Part shown: piece by piece, positions 7,538 through 12,606 of the stretch | How the letters are laid out: each line of letters begins with the position of its first letter | How positions within the stretch are numbered: position 1 is the stretch's first letter | Source: SZUA-217 sp964194555 | GTDB lineage: Bacteria; Actinomycetota; Acidimicrobiia; Spongiisociales; ZC4RG35 | DNA: 12,971 bases | Direction of reading: 5' to 3' | NCBI GenBank assembly: GCA_964194555.1 | Contig: CAXMMT010000054.1 | Coordinates: 1-12,971 of the forward strand | Notes under the pieces: model-generated | The model's input: the letters and a program-made list of their open reading frames with translations, nothing else | Database searches by the model: none | What the model was told of the DNA's origin: nothing | Made by a program: the position numbers and the translations under genes

Positions 7538-8095
7538 ATGGACACCAAGCCGGTCACCCCTGAGATTTGGGACGACTTCCTCGAGGTGATGGGCCCCCGC
7601 GGCGGAGACGCCGGGTGCTTCTGCATGTACTACCGCCAGACCAGCTCCGAATTCGATGAGAGCAAGGGCGATCAGAACAAGGCACTGATGAGAGAGATCG
7701 TCGACACCGGCCGTCCTCCCGGTCTAATCGGATATCGCGACGGCAAGCCAGTCGGATGGGTCCAGGTCGGACCCAGGGATTGGTACGGGAGACTTGCCCG
7801 CTCCCGTGTCACCAAGCCTCTCGATGATCGCGAGGCATGGGCGATCACCTGCTTTGTGATACCCAAAGAGCATCGGCGGACCGGGGCCGCCACCGAGCTC
7901 CTCAACGCCGCAGTCGAGTACGCCAGAGACCAGGGAGCCGAGGTAGTGGAGGGTTATCCGGTGGAGCCGAGAAAGGACCAGGTGCCCGACTTCTGGTCAT
8001 GGATGGGGTTTGCTTCGATGTTCGAAGCCTGCGGATTCGAGGAGGTCGCTCGCAGGAGCGACACCCGTCCGTTCATGCGACGGGAGCTTGGTTAG
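7538..8095 (+). CDS. GNAT-family N-acetyltransferase
   Basis: An acetyl-CoA-dependent acetyltransferase of 185 aa from the ATG at 7538; a TTG immediately precedes it, and no clear Shine-Dalgarno is seen, consistent with coupling to the gene 18 nt upstream. The acetyl-CoA pyrophosphate-binding motif A is RRTGAA (113-118), following a beta-4 strand AWAITCFVIP and leading into the helix ATELLNAAVEYARDQG. An N-terminal GCFCMYYR segment (26-33) with two close Cys marks a particular bacterial subgroup whose substrate is not known to me. The C-terminus GFASMFEACGFEEVARR is the usual GNAT beta-6/7 region. Its stop overlaps by four bases the stop of the convergent HAD gene. Confidence 0.88.
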   Translation: MDTKPVTPEIWDDFLEVMGPRGGDAGCFCMYYRQTSSEFDESKGDQNKALMREIVDTGRPPGLIGYRDGKPVGWVQVGPRDWYGRLARSRVTKPLDDREAWAITCFVIPKEHRRTGAATELLNAAVEYARDQGAEVVEGYPVEPRKDQVPDFWSWMGFASMFEACGFEEVARRSDTRPFMRRELG

Positions 8096-9060
8096 CCCTC
8101 GTCGACATGGCGGGGTGGGAGCCCCATCCGATCGCTGAGAGCTTCCTCGCGGTCCCGAACGATCCTGTTGGCGATGGCTTCGGCTGCATGTGTCAGCCAC
8201 ATCGACGTGTGAGAGCCGTCGGAGTAGTCGGCTTCGCCGAACGCATCGACCCTGTTTTGCTCCAGGAGCCTGGCTGCCTGGTCGAACTCAGCCTGTGATC
8301 CGGGGCGGTACACCGCATATGTTCGACCGCCGTTGGCTTCGACAACGGAGAAAACAGGTACGTCGGACGGCCCGTCGGCAACATAGATCATGTTCTGAAA
8401 GGGGACCCGGCGGTCCTCGTGAGCGATCTTTGCGTTGACATCGATGGCCGGGTTCTTGTTGGTTCCCTTGTTGATCTCGAACAGCGCCCGGGTCTTCGAT
8501 GTGTTGTCGATCGTGTAGATCAGCTGGCGTATCTCGCCCTCGGGGGAAAAGAGTCGATCCTGCACCGAGGCGTATCCCGGTGGGGCCACAAGCTCGGTGA
8601 ACTCACAAGCCCAGATGGACTCGATCTGTGGTGCCGCGGCTGAACCGAGGATCATCTCCCTTAGCCCGGTCGAGACAATGTAGTGCTCGACCCGGATCTG
8701 ATGCTCGGCGAAGTGGGGCTCGGCTTCGACCGTCTTTCTGATCAGTTCCAGAAAGTCCGGCATTCCGGTGTAGAACTCGATTGCGGAGCCAAGTTCCCGC
8801 AGAAGGGCGTTACCGAGTCCAGGCATCCTGCCCTCCCGTACGTAGGTGAGGATGTGGTTCAGGTAGAGGTGGTCTCTCTGGATCAGGCGAGACCCGTGGC
8901 TGCGGTAGAACTCGTCGAGTCCGTCGACTTCCCGCCAGAACTCAGTCTCGTCCATGTCGTAATGCCGAAACAGTGGGCCCTGCATGTTTCCCGGTATCAA
9001 CGTCTTGTCGAAGTCCCAGATCATCGCGATGACGTTTTGGGGGAAGAGTTGTCGGTTCAT
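8092..9060 (-). CDS. HAD-superfamily phosphatase-like protein
   Basis: A predicted cytosolic phosphohydrolase of 322 aa; the start is ATG at 9060 with an AAGG Shine-Dalgarno. The four HAD motifs are recognisable: motif I IWDFDKTL with nucleophile Asp16 and acid/base Asp18, motif II IVSTG near 129-132, a Lys-containing segment (SKTRALFEINK, about 188-198) as candidate motif III, and motif IV VADGPSDVPVF with Asp229 and Asp233. A long insert between motifs I and II (about residues 25-110) would form a helical C1-type cap, as in phosphoserine-phosphatase-like members. The substrate is not evident. It is convergent with the GNAT gene, its TAA sharing bases 8092-8094 with the TAG of that gene. Confidence 0.88.
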   Translation of the reverse strand: MNRQLFPQNVIAMIWDFDKTLIPGNMQGPLFRHYDMDETEFWREVDGLDEFYRSHGSRLIQRDHLYLNHILTYVREGRMPGLGNALLRELGSAIEFYTGMPDFLELIRKTVEAEPHFAEHQIRVEHYIVSTGLREMILGSAAAPQIESIWACEFTELVAPPGYASVQDRLFSPEGEIRQLIYTIDNTSKTRALFEINKGTNKNPAIDVNAKIAHEDRRVPFQNMIYVADGPSDVPVFSVVEANGGRTYAVYRPGSQAEFDQAARLLEQNRVDAFGEADYSDGSHTSMWLTHAAEAIANRIVRDREEALSDRMGLPPRHVDEG

Positions 9061-9447
9061 GCCAGCCTTGAGGCTATCTGGTTATCCACAGACCTCAATG
9101 GGCGAGGTCAGTTTGAAGTGTGAGCCATGGTGAACAGCTCCGAACGAGCAGCAGCCGATTGATCCCGCCACGCCTGATCTCTGACACTTGAGCGGCCCAG
9201 ACCCATCACCACATGTCGCTCGCTGGCAATGGCCGAGCGAAGCCCATCTAGATCGCTTCGGGCTACAGCGAGGTCGACCACGTGATGAGCATCCCGGGTC
9301 ATGTCGTCGTAGCGAACGAAAGCTACGAGGAGAAGGCGAAACAGCTGTTCGAAACGTTGGCTCAGCATGACGCGAGGATACCGGTCGGCGTGATCAACGC
9401 CACTTTGGCGAAAGCTAATTCTAGAGGTTTGATAGCTTCAGGATCGA
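9061..9447. other. Intergenic stretch with no confident gene
   Basis: About 390 bp between the HAD phosphatase start and the SulP relic. Two small overlapping frames are open, neither recognised. One is minus 9108-9368 (86 aa, containing DLDGLRSAIASERHVVMGLG), without a Shine-Dalgarno. The other is plus 9285-9473 (62 aa, SIPGHVVVANESYEEKAKQL early on), which loses GC-rich third positions after about 9400. The plus frame is open back only to a TAG at 9249. Either could be a short hypothetical gene or the remnant of a longer one. The stretch must also hold the promoter of the HAD gene and any promoter once used by the SulP gene. Confidence 0.4.
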
Positions 9448-9977
9448 TTGAGCACGCGTACCCGAAAACATGACTTCATCCCGATCGTCGGGATGTTCCG
9501 GACGTATCAGCGCAGGTATCTCCGATTCGACCTGGTCGCTGGTCTGGTGTTGGCCTCGATGCTGGTGCCCCAGGGCATGGCCTATGCAGAGATCGGCATC
9601 CCGAGGCAGAGGTAGTTGCGGGTCTTCTCATAGTCCGATACGACGCGCCGCTGTTCTTTGCCAACGCCCTTCGGTTTGGGAGACGCCTCCAGGACATGCT
9701 CAGAGATGCCAACAGGCCGATAGAGAGAATCCTCGTTGTGGGCAATGCCATTACCGACATAGACACGACAGGTGCCGAGATTCTCGGTGATGTGCTCGAT
9801 GATCTCGAGGCCAAGAATATGGCGTTTGCTTTTGCCGGGCTCAAGGGCGTTGCGAAGGACCGTCTCCGTGCGTACGGTCTGATCGAACGCATCGGTGAGG
9901 TGAACTTCTACCCGAATACCATCTCGGCAGTCGAAGCCGATCAGCGATTGAGCAGAGAGCATGGCGACTCGAGCTAG
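9448..9977 (+). pseudogene. SulP-family anion transporter relic with internal deletion
   Basis: The 5' part, from a TTG at 9448, encodes a typical SulP N-terminus: DFIPIVGMFRTYQRRYLRFD, then LVAGLVLASMLVPQGMAYAE. That frame stops at TAG 9613-9615. From about 9597 a second frame encodes the end of the same kind of protein: HPEAEVVAGLLIVRYDAPLFFANALRF and then a STAS domain (IERILVVGNAITDIDTTGAEIL ... AYGLIERIGEVNFYPNTISAV), ending at TAG 9975-9977. The two parts overlap at CATCCCG, which reads GIP in one frame and HPE in the other. Members of the family are usually about 550-600 aa, so roughly 400 residues, nearly the entire membrane domain, are missing. A separate STAS-only product starting at ATG 9696 is possible but has no ribosome-binding evidence. 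Confidence 0.85.
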
Positions 9978-9990
9978 ACAGCTCTTGGGT

Positions 9991-10398
9991 CTAGCCGGGA
10001 AGGAAGGACAGGCGAACTCTCCGCACCGGGTTGTCCACGTTGGTGTCGATCAACACCACCGACTGCCACGTCCCCAGGGCCATCCGACCTTCGTGAACCG
10101 GAATGACGACCGACGGCGAGATGAAGGTGGGGAGGACATGATCTCGTCCGTGACCGGGTGTACCGTGCTCATGTCTCCAAAGTCCCGCTTCGGCTGGCAG
10201 CAGGTCGTCCACGGCTGCGAGCACATCGGACTCGGAGCCTGCGCCCGTCTCGAATATTGCCAATCCGGCTGTTGCGTGTGGCACGAAGACCGAGACCAGA
10301 CCGTCGCCCTTGCCGGCGCAAAAACCTGCGACCTCCGAGGTGAGATCGACGGTCGTGGGCTCATGTCCGGTGGTGATGCTGAGTTCGATAGTTTCCAT
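9991..10398 (-). CDS. yjbQ: YjbQ family protein (UPF0047, secondary thiamine-phosphate synthase type)
   Basis: A small cytosolic protein of 135 aa, the standard family length. Diagnostic segments are FVPHATAGLAIFE (38-50), GHGRDHVLP with His83 and His87, and IPVHEGRMALGTWQSVVLIDTN (99-120), with the basic RRVRL near the end. The conserved His and Glu residues form a metal site in family structures. E. coli YjbQ has been reported to have weak thiamine-phosphate synthase activity, hence the common product name; the physiological role remains uncertain. The start is ATG at 10398 with no strong Shine-Dalgarno. It is convergent with the SulP relic, with 13 bp between their stops. Confidence 0.93.
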   Translation of the reverse strand: METIELSITTGHEPTTVDLTSEVAGFCAGKGDGLVSVFVPHATAGLAIFETGAGSESDVLAAVDDLLPAEAGLWRHEHGTPGHGRDHVLPTFISPSVVIPVHEGRMALGTWQSVVLIDTNVDNPVRRVRLSFLPG

Positions 10399-10707
10399 GG
10401 TTGGTCTCGTCGATGAGCCGGGCCATCGTATGTGACTTTGACCAGGTAGTTCCCACCTGGGCTGTCAGCCGTGTGTTCCATCGCCGTAAGAGCCGCTTTC
10501 TCCACGTACCGCCACACTGAGTAACACCGACCACACAATGGTGGTCATGGTGTGGCGTAGGTTACGAAACGATGTGAAGCCCGGACCAGGAGGGCTTCTC
10601 CGGGTAAGGCGTGCTCAATGACGGGCGCAGCGCTCTGCTATTACAAGACAGCTCGCGATCGAGATGACTGGCTCTAGACTGACCGTCTTACTCGGAGAGG
10701 CTCCCCT
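10399..10707. other. Divergent leader region between yjbQ and the selenoprotein gene
   Basis: About 309 bp without a convincing gene. It holds an imperfect 25-bp inverted repeat at 10531-10555 (CCACACAATG, GTGGT, CATGGTGTGG; one arm mismatch). It also holds two overlapping inverted repeats at 10576-10604: GAAGCCC (10576-10582) can pair with GGGCTTC (10592-10598), or CCCGGA (10580-10585) with TCCGGG (10599-10604), but not both at once. No T-run follows. A TAGACT hexamer at 10675-10680 could be a -10 box for the downstream gene; no matching -35 was found. Confidence 0.45.
10694..10700 (+). promoter_or_regulatory. Ribosome-binding site that decides the selenoprotein start
   Basis: GGAGAGG lies seven bases before the GTG at 10708. 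This is one of the best Shine-Dalgarno sequences in the window. It places initiation upstream of the in-frame TGA, rather than at the GTG at 10762, which has no such site. Confidence 0.75.
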
Positions 10708-10974
10708 GTGCATGTTATCGACATCAAGTACTGCGTTCCCTGAAACTATCTCGACCGCGCCGTGGGCGCGGCCTCAGATCTTCTCAACAATTATCAGCAC
10801 ATCGTCGAGACATTGACTTTCACAACGGGGTCCAAAGGAGTCTTCGACGTGACCATCGACGGTGAGGTCCTCTACTCGAAAGCTGATACCGGTCGCCACG
10901 CTGATCCGGGAGAAGTGCTCGAGCTGTTCATCGAGCGTCACGCTCAGGGCGTCAGTAGGTACGCCAAGACCTGA
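10708..10974 (+). CDS. selW: SelW/Rdx-family selenoprotein with in-frame UGA (Sec12)
   Basis: A small thioredoxin-fold redox protein of 88 residues, the normal Rdx/SelW length (about 80-100). Translation from GTG 10708 gives VHVIDIKYCVP, then TGA at 10741-10743, then NYLDRAVGAASDLL. The family motif is YCxxC/UxYxxRA, so the TGA falls exactly at the position occupied by Sec or Cys (here C9-V-P-U12). The rest is collinear with the family: VETLTFTTGSKGVFDVTIDGEVLYSK and GRHADPGEVLELF, ending at TGA 10972-10974. A hairpin suited to be a bacterial SECIS follows the first TGA, and the frame is intact on both sides. The alternative is a Cys-to-stop mutation in a dead gene. It appears monocistronic; its precise electron donor and substrate are unknown, as for most bacterial homologues. 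Confidence 0.85.
10748..10779 (+). promoter_or_regulatory. Putative bacterial SECIS element
   Basis: Immediately downstream of the in-frame TGA, CCGCGCC (10755-10761) and GGCGCGG (10765-10771) form a perfect 7-bp stem with a GUG apical loop (10762-10764). Below a small internal loop, ATCT (10748-10751) can pair with AGAT (10776-10779). Eighteen nucleotides separate the UGA from the apical loop, and the loop starts with G. Both features fit the published general bacterial SECIS model (upper stem, short apical loop with G in its first two positions, UGA-to-loop distance of about 16-37 nt). Its job would be to bind SelB carrying Sec-tRNA. It lies wholly within coding sequence. Confidence 0.7.
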
Positions 10975-10975
10975 T

Positions 10976-11025
10976 TGGTGGGTCCCGTGGGAATCGAACC
11001 CTCAACCTTCGGGTTAAACGCCTGC
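10976..11025 (-). pseudogene. tRNA 3'-half remnant (T-arm, acceptor 3' strand, CCA)
   Basis: On the minus strand the segment reads as the 3' half of a tRNA: an anticodon-loop-like CGTTTAA, CCCGAAGGTT, T-arm GAGGG-TTCGATT-CCCAC, acceptor strand GGGACCC, discriminator A and an encoded CCA ending at 10976. The T-arm keeps the invariant GTTCGA..C but has an A-A mismatch at 50-64. The 5' half is missing: no GGGTCCC acceptor strand and no D-arm with GG were found upstream, the anticodon stem pairs only 3 of 5, and U33 is absent. Best alignment gives anticodon UUU (Lys), not trustworthy. Such 3' halves are typical of integrase attachment-site duplications or decayed tRNA genes. It starts two bases after the selenoprotein stop and may fold as its transcript end. 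Confidence 0.6.
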
Positions 11026-11208
11026 CGAGCGTCATCTCCTCTTGTATCAGACAGTCCCTTCCAATAGCCCTGAGCAGGAGTGGTCCCAGGTATTCGTTTC
11101 CTCCTATTTCCTTGGCAACGGCCTGTTGTTCTGAGTGTGTGAGCAATCGGTGAGCGAGATCACGTGCTCGCACATAAGTCGTTATGCGCGGCTCAAACAG
11201 GGTCTGGG
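11026..11208. other. Non-coding stretch, nothing recognised
   Basis: Between the tRNA remnant and the beta-propeller-like fragment, no frame on either strand gives a recognisable product. A long minus frame crosses the whole area (10952-11482), but it reads straight through the tRNA-like sequence and into the antisense of the next gene and lacks GC-rich third positions, so it is not treated as a gene. Confidence 0.4.
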
Positions 11209-11340
11209 CTATCGGATTTTGATGCGGGTGATTGTGCCGTCTCTTAGGTCTGGCACCCAGATTGCCCCGTTGAGTACCGAAGGCCTGTAGGGGTGGTTTC
11301 CTACTGGGATCGTATGAGTTACTTGACAGCTTCCGGCGTC
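11209..11340 (-). pseudogene. Probable relic of a beta-propeller (YVTN/Vgb-like) protein C-terminus
   Basis: One minus-strand frame ending at TAG 11211-11209 reads VTHTIPVGNHPYRPSVLNGA followed by IWVPDLRDGTITRIKIR. The pattern, T-I-x-V-G-xx-P ... V-x-x-G-x-I-W-V-x-D/N-xx-D-G-T-I-x-R-I, is the repeat unit of streptogramin-lyase or YVTN-type beta-propellers. Just upstream the likely continuation (HTTPEAV) is in another frame, one base away, so a frameshift is probable. Beyond that it runs into the start of the next intact gene. Only one propeller blade is left and no start exists, so the piece is read as a relic. The assignment rests on the repeat pattern alone. Confidence 0.45.
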
Positions 11341-11426
11341 GTGTGTTCGGTTTCATCGAGGGACCGGAATGCGGGAATGCTGAGCTGCGTTGGGTCTGCT
11401 GACCGCCTCTGAGAAGGATCAAGCGA

Positions 11427-11867
11427 ATGAACGTCGAGGAACGAGCCACAGTCAACCCAAGCCAGTACGCCGAGGAACACATCCAGACGTATTTGGCGTC
11501 GAACGGGCGAGACGTAGACCACCCCGCGGGCGATCAGCTGATCCTTCTCTACACCACAGGCCGGAAATCAGGAGAGATCAGGCGGGTTCGTTTGGGATCG
11601 TTCCCCGACGGTGAGAACTTGGTGGTCATCGGGTCCAACGCTGGTCGCCCCAAAGAGCCGGAGTGGTATTTGAATCTCGTTGCCAGTCCCGGGGTATGGG
11701 TTCGGAAACAGGACGATTTCTATGAGGCTGAAGCCTCGGTACTGCCGTCTGACCAACGCCAAGTGTTCTGGGACAATCTCACCACTCAGATACCGATGTT
11801 CGCTGACTATCAGGAGAAAGCAGGACGCGAACTGCCGCTTATTCGTCTCACCCGAACAAATGGCTAG
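11427..11867 (+). CDS. Deazaflavin (F420)-dependent nitroreductase-family protein, Ddn-like
   Basis: A split-beta-barrel flavin/deazaflavin-binding protein of 146 aa, the normal length of the family of Mycobacterium tuberculosis Ddn. Recognisable segments are LILLYTTGRKSGEIRRVRLG (38-57), where GRKSG contacts the F420 phosphate region, the strand DGENLVVIGSNAGRPKEPEW (61-80) with the family N/G-G-x-x-x-x-P-x-W, and YLNLVASPGVWV (81-92). Members reduce quinones, nitro compounds or other electrophiles with F420H2. The ATG at 11427 follows AAGGATC as Shine-Dalgarno. The N-terminus is soluble, without a membrane anchor. It is the first intact gene after a stretch of relics and has no F420-biosynthesis neighbour here. 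Confidence 0.92.
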   Translation: MNVEERATVNPSQYAEEHIQTYLASNGRDVDHPAGDQLILLYTTGRKSGEIRRVRLGSFPDGENLVVIGSNAGRPKEPEWYLNLVASPGVWVRKQDDFYEAEASVLPSDQRQVFWDNLTTQIPMFADYQEKAGRELPLIRLTRTNG

Positions 11868-11893
11868 CCAATAGCAAGACCACCAAACCCTCT

Positions 11894-11911
11894 CGCTACC
11901 CGCTTGTAGCG
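11894..11911. terminator. Weak hairpin downstream of the Ddn-like gene
   Basis: CGCTAC (11894-11899) pairs with GTAGCG (11906-11911) around a six-base loop, 27 nt after the stop. There is no T-run, so it is at most a weak or factor-dependent terminator. Confidence 0.25.
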
Positions 11912-11987
11912 GCATCTATGGACAACGCCGACGGTCCTGCCAAGATTCTGGCGGGAAGTAGCTCAACCATCCGAAGGGACGAAGCTC

Positions 11988-12266
11988 ATGGAGATCATCG
12001 CGACACTCGTCGGACAGGGATTCACCCAAGACATGTATGAGAGACTGCGCCAAGGGGTCAACTGGGACGCTGATCCAGTTGACGGTTGGCTGGCCCACGC
12101 CGTCTACTGGGATGAATTCGGCGGCATTCACATCACAAACCTGTGGGTGTCGATTGAACACATGCAGAACGGTTTCGCAACCCGGCTCGGCCCGGTGATG
12201 AGGAGCATCGGTATCCCCCCACCACGCGGCGAGGTTCATGAGACCTTCAATGTGAGTGTGTTCTGA
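11988..12266 (+). CDS. Small dimeric alpha/beta-barrel-like protein (ABM-like), function unknown
   Basis: A 92-aa protein starting at ATG 11988 after a GGGACGAAG segment that can serve as Shine-Dalgarno. The order of elements, IIATLVGQGFTQDMYERLRQ at the N-terminus, a GWLAHAVYWDEFGGIHITNLWVS core, a helix IEHMQNGFATRL and GPVMRSIGIPPPRGEVHETFNV at the end, resembles the small actinobacterial proteins with a ferredoxin-like antibiotic-biosynthesis-monooxygenase or dimeric alpha/beta-barrel fold. Those often carry the same LGP...GIPPP tail. No catalytic residues can be assigned. It stands 120 bp after the Ddn-like gene on the same strand, so co-transcription is possible but not tight. Confidence 0.7.
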   Translation: MEIIATLVGQGFTQDMYERLRQGVNWDADPVDGWLAHAVYWDEFGGIHITNLWVSIEHMQNGFATRLGPVMRSIGIPPPRGEVHETFNVSVF

Positions 12267-12317
12267 CCCCACACGACGGCACTTATTGGCGGCGACCCTG
12301 GCCGCACACGCTCCTGG

Positions 12318-12598
12318 CTAATTGGAGGTCCGGCTGACGCCGAATTGCTTTTTCATGCCAGCGAGGAACTCTTCATCACCAGCGGCGGTCCGGCTGGCGA
12401 GCATCTCCGCCGCATCGTCTCCCGCTGTGTAGCGAAGACGGTCTGTACCGTCGGTGACGGCTGCGGGCCATAAGGCTGGTCACGTTTCCCGTTCAGCGAA
12501 CGTCTACCAGGCCTGCCGGTCGTATGGAATCCGCAGCTAGGCCGACACCGCCGATGGGCCGGTGGCGTGGCGGCCACCTCGGCCGGGGTGTCGTAGAG
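12318..12598 (-). pseudogene. SDR C-terminal relic interrupted by about 90-100 bp
   Basis: On the minus strand, TAG at 12320-12318 closes a frame reading AAVTDGTDRLRYTAGDDAAE, then MLASRTAAGDEEFLAGMKKQFG, the usual last 45 or so residues of many SDR oxidoreductases. Going upstream this frame meets a TGA at 12482-12480. About 100 bp further, in another frame, LYDTPAEVAAT (12598-12566) matches the segment that in intact SDRs lies only a few residues before AVTDGTDRLRY. So an insertion of roughly 90 bp plus a frame change broke the gene. The rest of the SDR is gone, replaced by the start of the cyclase gene on the other strand. Confidence 0.65.
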
Positions 12599-12606
12599 TC
12601 TTGGTC

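Noticed and set aside
10050..10538. A 162-aa minus-strand ORF overlapping yjbQ
   Set aside because: It shares most of its length with yjbQ in another frame and starts at a TTG; only the YjbQ frame has family motifs.
10712..10816. ATG at 10712 in the alternative frame, which reads through the TGA region for 34 codons
   Set aside because: The product is Ser/Thr-rich and unlike anything in the family, while the GTG frame matches SelW on both sides of the TGA.
10762..10974. A 70-codon ORF starting at an internal GTG as the complete gene
   Set aside because: That GTG falls in the apical loop of the proposed SECIS hairpin, has no Shine-Dalgarno, and would remove the CxxU redox motif that defines the family.
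10976..11060. A complete tRNA gene (Lys, or even tRNA-Sec for the neighbouring selenoprotein)
   Set aside because: No D-arm or matching 5' acceptor strand is present; U33 is missing and the anticodon stem is broken. It shows no long variable arm or UCA anticodon as needed for tRNA-Sec.
10952..11482. A 176-aa minus-strand ORF
   Set aside because: It runs through the tRNA-like sequence and antisense into the Ddn-like gene, is unlike known proteins and lacks biased third positions.
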